In this document: positions 59,913-64,000 of the stretch, piece by piece | Layout: every line of letters starts with the position of its first letter | How positions within the stretch are numbered: the first letter of the stretch is position 1 | From: Aved-18 sp964606665 | GTDB taxonomy: Bacteria; Cyanobacteriota; Vampirovibrionia; Obscuribacterales; Obscuribacteraceae | Length of the DNA stretch: 64,000 nt | Direction: 5' to 3' | NCBI GenBank assembly: GCA_964606665.1 | Contig: CAZSHS010000002.1 | Span: 124,001-188,000, forward strand | Translations under genes and position numbers: made by a program | Notes under the pieces: model-generated | The model's input: only the letters and a program-made list of their open reading frames with translations | What the model was told of the DNA's origin: nothing | Databases searched by the model: none

Positions 59913-60209
59913 ATGAGCGAGCTAAACGAATCCGCCAAAGAAAAACATCTAAGTTACGAGCATTACCGGCTCTGCTTCTGGATTGGCTTTTTAATTCTTG
60001 GAGCTATTGCAGCTCCAATGTTTATAGGCTGGTCATTTAGACCAAAACCAATTCTTATTTCGATTATTGGAACACTAATTTACTTTGCAATAGGCGGCAC
60101 AATTGGTGGTCTGACGACAATGACAATTGGATATCCATTAAATCTGCTATGCGAAAAACTTCCATGGACTCGTGAAGAGCGTCGATGGTTCGCCATTCGC
60201 ACACCCTAG
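59913..60209 (+). CDS. Small membrane protein
   Basis: A 98-residue protein with two membrane helices (FWIGFLILGAIAAPMFIGW; LISIIGTLIYFAIGGTIGGLTT) after a charged start (SELNESAKEKHLSYEHY), ending in a basic tail (PWTREERRWFAIRTP). No family. The 3' end overlaps the Kelch-like ORF in another frame by 25 bases, which raises the possibility that they are parts of one frameshifted gene. Good coding character but no strong ribosome site (GGAGATATGAGC). Confidence 0.5.
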   Translation: MSELNESAKEKHLSYEHYRLCFWIGFLILGAIAAPMFIGWSFRPKPILISIIGTLIYFAIGGTIGGLTTMTIGYPLNLLCEKLPWTREERRWFAIRTP

Positions 60210-60583
60210 TTAAATTACACAATGGAAACGTGCTCGTCATCGGGGGAAAGACCTCCAATCAAAAATCAGATTCTGGAGAAAAATTGACTTCGACTATTGA
60301 GTTGATTGATACCAAAACAATGACGTCTAACGTTGTGGGACAACTTCACAAAGCTAGAACTCAATGCTTTGCTTGTCCACTTGATTTAGACAAAGCGCTC
60401 ATTTTTGGTGGACATTTCTTGGATGAAGCAACCGATATGAAAGAATTAGGAGGATTGAGTGTACGAGAATTTGAGCTCTACTCAGGAAAAACGACCTGTT
60501 CACCCAAAAGCACATATCCACCTGATCTATGGCTCTGGAGCATTATTGATACATTGCGAAGTATCAATCGCACATCAGACTAA
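60185..60583 (+). CDS. Kelch-repeat protein, short or truncated
   Basis: A 132-residue protein with two Kelch-like repeats: VRHSHTLVKLHNGNVLVIGG and IELIDTKTMTSNVVG; then KARTQCFACPLDLDKALIFGG and VREFELYSGK. A working Kelch propeller needs four to seven blades, so it is either a fragment or part of an assembly. Its ATG overlaps the small membrane gene in another frame. Two orientations meet here: the stop overlaps hipA by 4 bases. Confidence 0.5.
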   Translation: MVRHSHTLVKLHNGNVLVIGGKTSNQKSDSGEKLTSTIELIDTKTMTSNVVGQLHKARTQCFACPLDLDKALIFGGHFLDEATDMKELGGLSVREFELYSGKTTCSPKSTYPPDLWLWSIIDTLRSINRTSD

Positions 60584-61845
60584 ACTCCAAATCCCTCATA
60601 AACAAAAGCACCTTGAATAGCTTCTAAGTCTCGTACAGTTACTCCATGTGCTCGACAAACTTTACGCCAATTCAATTGTATCTCATTAGTCATTTCTTCT
60701 ACTATCAATTGCGCTTGACTCTCATCCAATAAGAATCGAGAACGTTGACTGAGCAGATTTTTCGCATTAGCAAATCGACCCATATCGCCGCAAGCCATGG
60801 CTAAATCGCGATGCTCAAGTGACACTGCAGGTGATGGCGTAAGGTCATACGCTGGAGCCAAATGCCAATTACGAGCAAAACTAATACAAGCATGGTTTCT
60901 TGGATGATCGTCGTTATTAGAAATAAGTGCGTTAAAACACATCCGTCGAAATAACTCCAAAGAATCCTTTTTCGGATCTTCAACTACTCTGCGAATTTCT
61001 TCAGCCAAAAGAACGTAAGACCAACGCTCTCGATTCATAGGCGATTCATCGGCACCAAGCAATGTGAGAGCACTAATCATTCGTGCCCTCAAATATCCAG
61101 ATTTTGATTTCTTGCGGTCAAATCGATGCACTAAAAGTACATCTTTGCCACCAATTTTTTCTAAGCGGCTTCTAGCAGAATTGATTTTACATATTCTTGC
61201 CAGTTCAAGCATCGCATGCTCTACACGAGGATTATTCCATCGATCATCGGGTCTTGAAAATTTAGCTACCCAAAGTCCAGACTCGTCTTCAACAACTGCT
61301 TTAGGTCGTGCACCTCCCATTGATGTGCCAATAAGCAAAATGTCCTTTGTTTGCACAGTGGCGAAATCAGTTTCCATTACTTGTTCTTCAATTAGCCGAT
61401 GCGCGATTGACTGCAACTTCTCCAGTTGAAGCGTGTTATTGAATTTTCTAAGCGGTGCCGGAGGCTCTTGATTCAATCCAAATCCAAGAGCCCCGGCTCT
61501 ATCATCAGGAGATTCCAACAAATAATCGATCTCATCAAGATTCGTTTTTCCGGAATATTTTTCAATAAGCTGACGCCCCCAATAGTCTGGACCTGCATCG
61601 CGTAAAGAGTTGAAAACGCCTTGAAATTTAGCGCTTTTATATGTAGCTGTTCCTAGTTTCAACTCAACTGGGTCTATTTCAACAGAATCATTTCGAGCAA
61701 GATAAGTTTTGCCATAAACAAACTGGCCAACTGTATTTCCACTCCGATCGCTGTCCAGACGCAACAACCCAGCAGTCACACTTTGAGTTTGTCCTGGTAG
61801 AGTAACATAAACATAACACTCTTTTTTCGAGCGCTTAGAAATCAT
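60580..61845 (-). CDS. hipA: HipA-type toxin kinase
   Basis: A 421-residue Ser/Thr kinase of the HipA family, which in known cases phosphorylates GltX and stops translation. Seen: GVFNSLRDAGPDYWGRQLI (N-terminal HipA domain), TSMGGARPKAVV (174-185, P-loop-like), and the catalytic NALISNNDDHPRNH (305-318) with AYDLTPSP (332-339). All key residues are present, so the kinase is probably active. Its start overlaps the hipB stop by 11 bases, the standard toxin-antitoxin layout. Confidence 0.92.
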   Translation of the reverse strand: MISKRSKKECYVYVTLPGQTQSVTAGLLRLDSDRSGNTVGQFVYGKTYLARNDSVEIDPVELKLGTATYKSAKFQGVFNSLRDAGPDYWGRQLIEKYSGKTNLDEIDYLLESPDDRAGALGFGLNQEPPAPLRKFNNTLQLEKLQSIAHRLIEEQVMETDFATVQTKDILLIGTSMGGARPKAVVEDESGLWVAKFSRPDDRWNNPRVEHAMLELARICKINSARSRLEKIGGKDVLLVHRFDRKKSKSGYLRARMISALTLLGADESPMNRERWSYVLLAEEIRRVVEDPKKDSLELFRRMCFNALISNNDDHPRNHACISFARNWHLAPAYDLTPSPAVSLEHRDLAMACGDMGRFANAKNLLSQRSRFLLDESQAQLIVEEMTNEIQLNWRKVCRAHGVTVRDLEAIQGAFVYEGFGV

Positions 61846-62176
61846 TGTTCAAGCCTTTTTCTACTCGGACACGCTGACGCTGTCTATGAGAATCAAGCGC
61901 GATGCCCTCTAAATCTTTAGCCGGATCAGCGACTTCAAATAACTGATCAAGATGGTCGTACAGCCAAAGTAATGCGGTATAAACGACAATGCCTGTAGAC
62001 GGTTTTCCTTTCTCGGCATCCATCACAGCTCGCGGTCCGGTCCCAATTCGCTCGGCGACATTAGCAACAGTCATATTTCTGCGAATACGAGCTATCCGCA
62101 AGTTTTCACCAAGTTGAAGCAAAGCTTGCTCGACAGGGTAAGGTGGAGATTCAACCAATTTATTAGAACGAGTCAT
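61835..62176 (-). CDS. hipB: HipB-type antitoxin (HTH, Cro/C1 family)
   Basis: A 113-residue DNA-binding antitoxin. The HTH is LGENLRIARIRRNMTVANVAERIGTGPRAVMDAEKGKPSTGI, a XRE-type fold with a Pro-containing N-terminus. It neutralises HipA and represses the pair. Two operator-like palindromes lie over and upstream of its start. The ATG is on the edge of one palindrome. Confidence 0.88.
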   Translation of the reverse strand: MTRSNKLVESPPYPVEQALLQLGENLRIARIRRNMTVANVAERIGTGPRAVMDAEKGKPSTGIVVYTALLWLYDHLDQLFEVADPAKDLEGIALDSHRQRQRVRVEKGLNNDF

Positions 62177-62224
62177 ATGCTTTTAAAAGCCAATTAACTA
62201 ACTTATTATGCTTTTAATAGCATA
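62176..62224. promoter_or_regulatory. Two HipB operator-like palindromes
   Basis: TATGCTTTTAAAAGC (62176-62190) and TATGCTTTTAATAGCATA (62207-62224) share TATGCTTTTAA and each contains an inverted repeat (GCTTTTAAAAGC; TATGCT-N6-AGCATA). Their starts are 31 bases apart, three helical turns, as expected for two HipB dimers on one face of the DNA. Confidence 0.7.
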
Positions 62225-62238
62225 CCACGCCAAGTGGA

Positions 62239-63546
62239 TTATGGCAATTCGAAATACGGGCGATACTTCCACTGTTCTATCTTGGCTTTATCCGCAGCGG
62301 CTAATTCAGTCAGTCCCATCTTCTCAAAAAGCTTGTAGCGATAGTAATAAGCATCGCCAGAATAAGAATCAATCTCGATTGCCTTGCTAAGCGAATCTCG
62401 GGCTTCATCATTCAAGCCATTCAACATTTGCATCAAACCCAGATCAGACAATATCTCTGCACTATTGGGTCTAGTTTCATTGGCTTCACAAGCCAGCCTT
62501 AATGCTCCAGGCAAATCACCAGTCTTCCACAAATAAGTCGATTTTGCACACATTACATAGACCCGCTCAAGAACGGACTTAGCAAGTTCCTGGGCAATGT
62601 CTAAATCTCTTTTGGCATCTTCAAATTGCCCAAGCAACATCCGACAAAGCGCTCGGTTAATCAGTGGAAACGACGCTGTCGAGTCGAGCTGGTGCGAATT
62701 CGTTAGCTCCTGAATGGCAGTCTCAAACTTGCGCTCCTTCATGCGGATAGAAGAACTAAAAGTGAGCAAATGTGCCATCTGCTCTTTGGGAAGTTTATCG
62801 GTTAAGTTCTGCATCAAAGAATGAAAATCGGATATAGCCTTTTCAGTTTGATGAACCTTCATTTCAAGCTGAATACGCTCAAGTTTTGACCACAAGTCCG
62901 GCTTTTTAATTCTATCAAGCTCAGCTAGTGCCTCGTCGTGCTTATAGAGACGCTGCAAGGCTTCCGCTCTGAACAGGTGAAGTTGCTCAGCTTCTTTGTG
63001 TTTAGCTGTCCGACCTTCACTTGCAATCAATACATCTTCGAAACGGTCGAGCTTTAATAGAGCATGCAATTTCAAAATTAAAATCGGCTCGTAGTAAGAG
63101 ATCTGATTAAGATAGCGATCTGCAACTGATATCACTTCCTCAAAATGGCTCATGGCAAGATGGGCATGCCCACAGTAAAGATAAAGATCTCGTTTCTTTG
63201 GAAAGCGGGCAATCATTTTTTCATACAGCTCAATAGCTTCAGCATAATTCTTATCAACGAATTTTACGTGTGCTTTTTGAATATTGCGATCACCTATTGC
63301 CAAGGCACAAAAGAAAACCAAGACACTTACAAAGTTTGGCGCTTGAATGCTTTTGGTTATGTCCTGATAGAAAATGAAAGCGAGCACCGCTAGCAATGCC
63401 ATCAAACCAACAGCGACTCTGCAAGATGTTTTGAACGAAGCAAGGTCTCTATAAAACAAAACTTTGAATGTGATAAGTCCGATGCCCAGGATGAAAAGCA
63501 TCAGATTTAGGACATATACTAAAGTCACTGTCTGTTCGTGACTCAT
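62239..63546 (-). CDS. Membrane-anchored TPR protein
   Basis: A 435-residue protein with two to three N-terminal helices (LVYVLNLMLFILGIGLITF; VAVGLMALLAVLAFIFY; FVSVLVFFCALAIG) and about nine TPR units (AEALQRLYKHDEALAELDRI; PLINRALCRMLLGQFEDAKRDLDIA; AEILSDLGLMQMLNGLNDEARDSLSKA). A scaffold or envelope protein; no enzymatic motif. Its ATG directly follows the stop (TAA-ATG) of the next gene upstream, so the two are co-translated. Confidence 0.75.
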   Translation of the reverse strand: MSHEQTVTLVYVLNLMLFILGIGLITFKVLFYRDLASFKTSCRVAVGLMALLAVLAFIFYQDITKSIQAPNFVSVLVFFCALAIGDRNIQKAHVKFVDKNYAEAIELYEKMIARFPKKRDLYLYCGHAHLAMSHFEEVISVADRYLNQISYYEPILILKLHALLKLDRFEDVLIASEGRTAKHKEAEQLHLFRAEALQRLYKHDEALAELDRIKKPDLWSKLERIQLEMKVHQTEKAISDFHSLMQNLTDKLPKEQMAHLLTFSSSIRMKERKFETAIQELTNSHQLDSTASFPLINRALCRMLLGQFEDAKRDLDIAQELAKSVLERVYVMCAKSTYLWKTGDLPGALRLACEANETRPNSAEILSDLGLMQMLNGLNDEARDSLSKAIEIDSYSGDAYYYRYKLFEKMGLTELAAADKAKIEQWKYRPYFELP

Positions 63547-64000
63547 TTATAGAGTACTCAACAAAATCGGACAGCGCTCAGTGAATATCTTGCAGCTCTC
63601 ATCTACATCTTTCTTGTAGAACTTCACAAGCTCGACAATCTGCGCATCTTTCTCCTGCAATAACGAATCAGCAAAGAGAGGTCTTGATTCTGGCGGCAAA
63701 TACAATTCCATGTACTCATCTACTAAAGGACTAATCAGATTCATTAAATCGTACATTCTGATGAGCTGGCAGAGCGAAGCTATCTCAGTTGCCACAAGCA
63801 TCTCGTCTTCTTTTCCAGCTAGATAACTCTGCACAAGACTCTGCACATTTTCTATTTCTTCGCCAATGCTGTCCACGTCAATGTTCGCGACAGAATAAGC
63901 TTGATTGAAAATGTCTTGTTCCAATCTGCGGCTGGTCTTTTTTAGCTGTGAGTACTCATCTAAAAACTCAAGATACAAATTAAACGGCCAAAGCTCGCGC
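63547..64000 (-). CDS. Helical protein, 5' end beyond the window
   Basis: At least 150 residues, mostly charged helix (EYSQLKKTSRRLEQDIFNQ; YMELYLPPESRPLFADSLL). The frame stays open to the window edge (RELWPFNLYLEFLD), so the TTG at 63978 is not necessarily the start and the gene continues outside. No family recognised. The stop abuts the TPR gene's ATG. Confidence 0.55.
   Translation of the reverse strand, partial: RELWPFNLYLEFLDEYSQLKKTSRRLEQDIFNQAYSVANIDVDSIGEEIENVQSLVQSYLAGKEDEMLVATEIASLCQLIRMYDLMNLISPLVDEYMELYLPPESRPLFADSLLQEKDAQIVELVKFYKKDVDESCKIFTERCPILLSTL

Overview
The window looks like one chromosomal contig of a diderm, non-phototrophic bacterium. Gene content (membrane Ser/Thr kinases with sensor domains, a WG-repeat protein, TPR proteins, a cyanobacterial-style RRM protein, a bacillithiol-type cluster, many signal-peptide proteins) is compatible with Vampirovibrionia/Melainabacteria such as Obscuribacterales. 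That placement is an impression from content, not a computed result. The assembly is a draft: there is a 10-base N run at 48752-48761. No rRNA, tRNA, CRISPR array, transposase or integrase was seen.

Layout. 1-6240: uvrC tail, rarA preceded by a tiny membrane ORF, a secreted HEXXH protein, a TadG-like protein, a membrane-anchored spermidine-synthase-like protein. 6124-8169 (minus): HTTM-family membrane protein, its small partner, and a coiled-coil protein. 8624-26897 (plus): the most unusual region, a type IV secretion-like locus. It holds four secreted proteins of unknown family (two of them paralogous), two tandem VirB2-like pilins, a very large VirB6-like protein, a DUF2225-like zinc protein, a VirB3-like protein, VirB4, a VirB8-like protein, a VirD4-type coupling protein with added domains, and a replication-relaxation family protein. 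No relaxase, VirB11 or VirB7/9/10 outer-membrane core is recognisable. A shared 19-base motif lies upstream of three of its genes.

26922-42946: two paralogous kinase-TM-LRR receptors (the second coupled to an OmpA-domain protein), an OppF/DppF ATPase, a Tat-exported FAD protein, an acyl-CoA carboxylase beta subunit, small DUF genes, an RRM protein, a ribbon-helix-helix protein and a fatty acid desaturase. 42933-43384 is a broken LRV-repeat gene. 44235-51423 is a tightly coupled operon that appears to make bacillithiol or a related thiol: DUF2911, large PIG-L deacetylase, tiny TM protein, SSS symporter, half-length BshC-like protein, BshA.

51379-58621 (minus) is a complete histidine operon, hisG-hisC/HAD-hisB-hisH-hisF-hisA/I/E-hisD, with gene fusions. 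It is preceded by a classical attenuator: a leader peptide with a His-Ala-His-His-His run, an antiterminator arm and a terminator. The HAD domain fused to HisC is the likely histidinol-phosphatase, which would complete the pathway in one transcript. The window ends with a WG-repeat protein, a Kelch fragment, a hipBA toxin-antitoxin pair with two operator palindromes, and two TPR/helical genes, the last one cut by the window edge.
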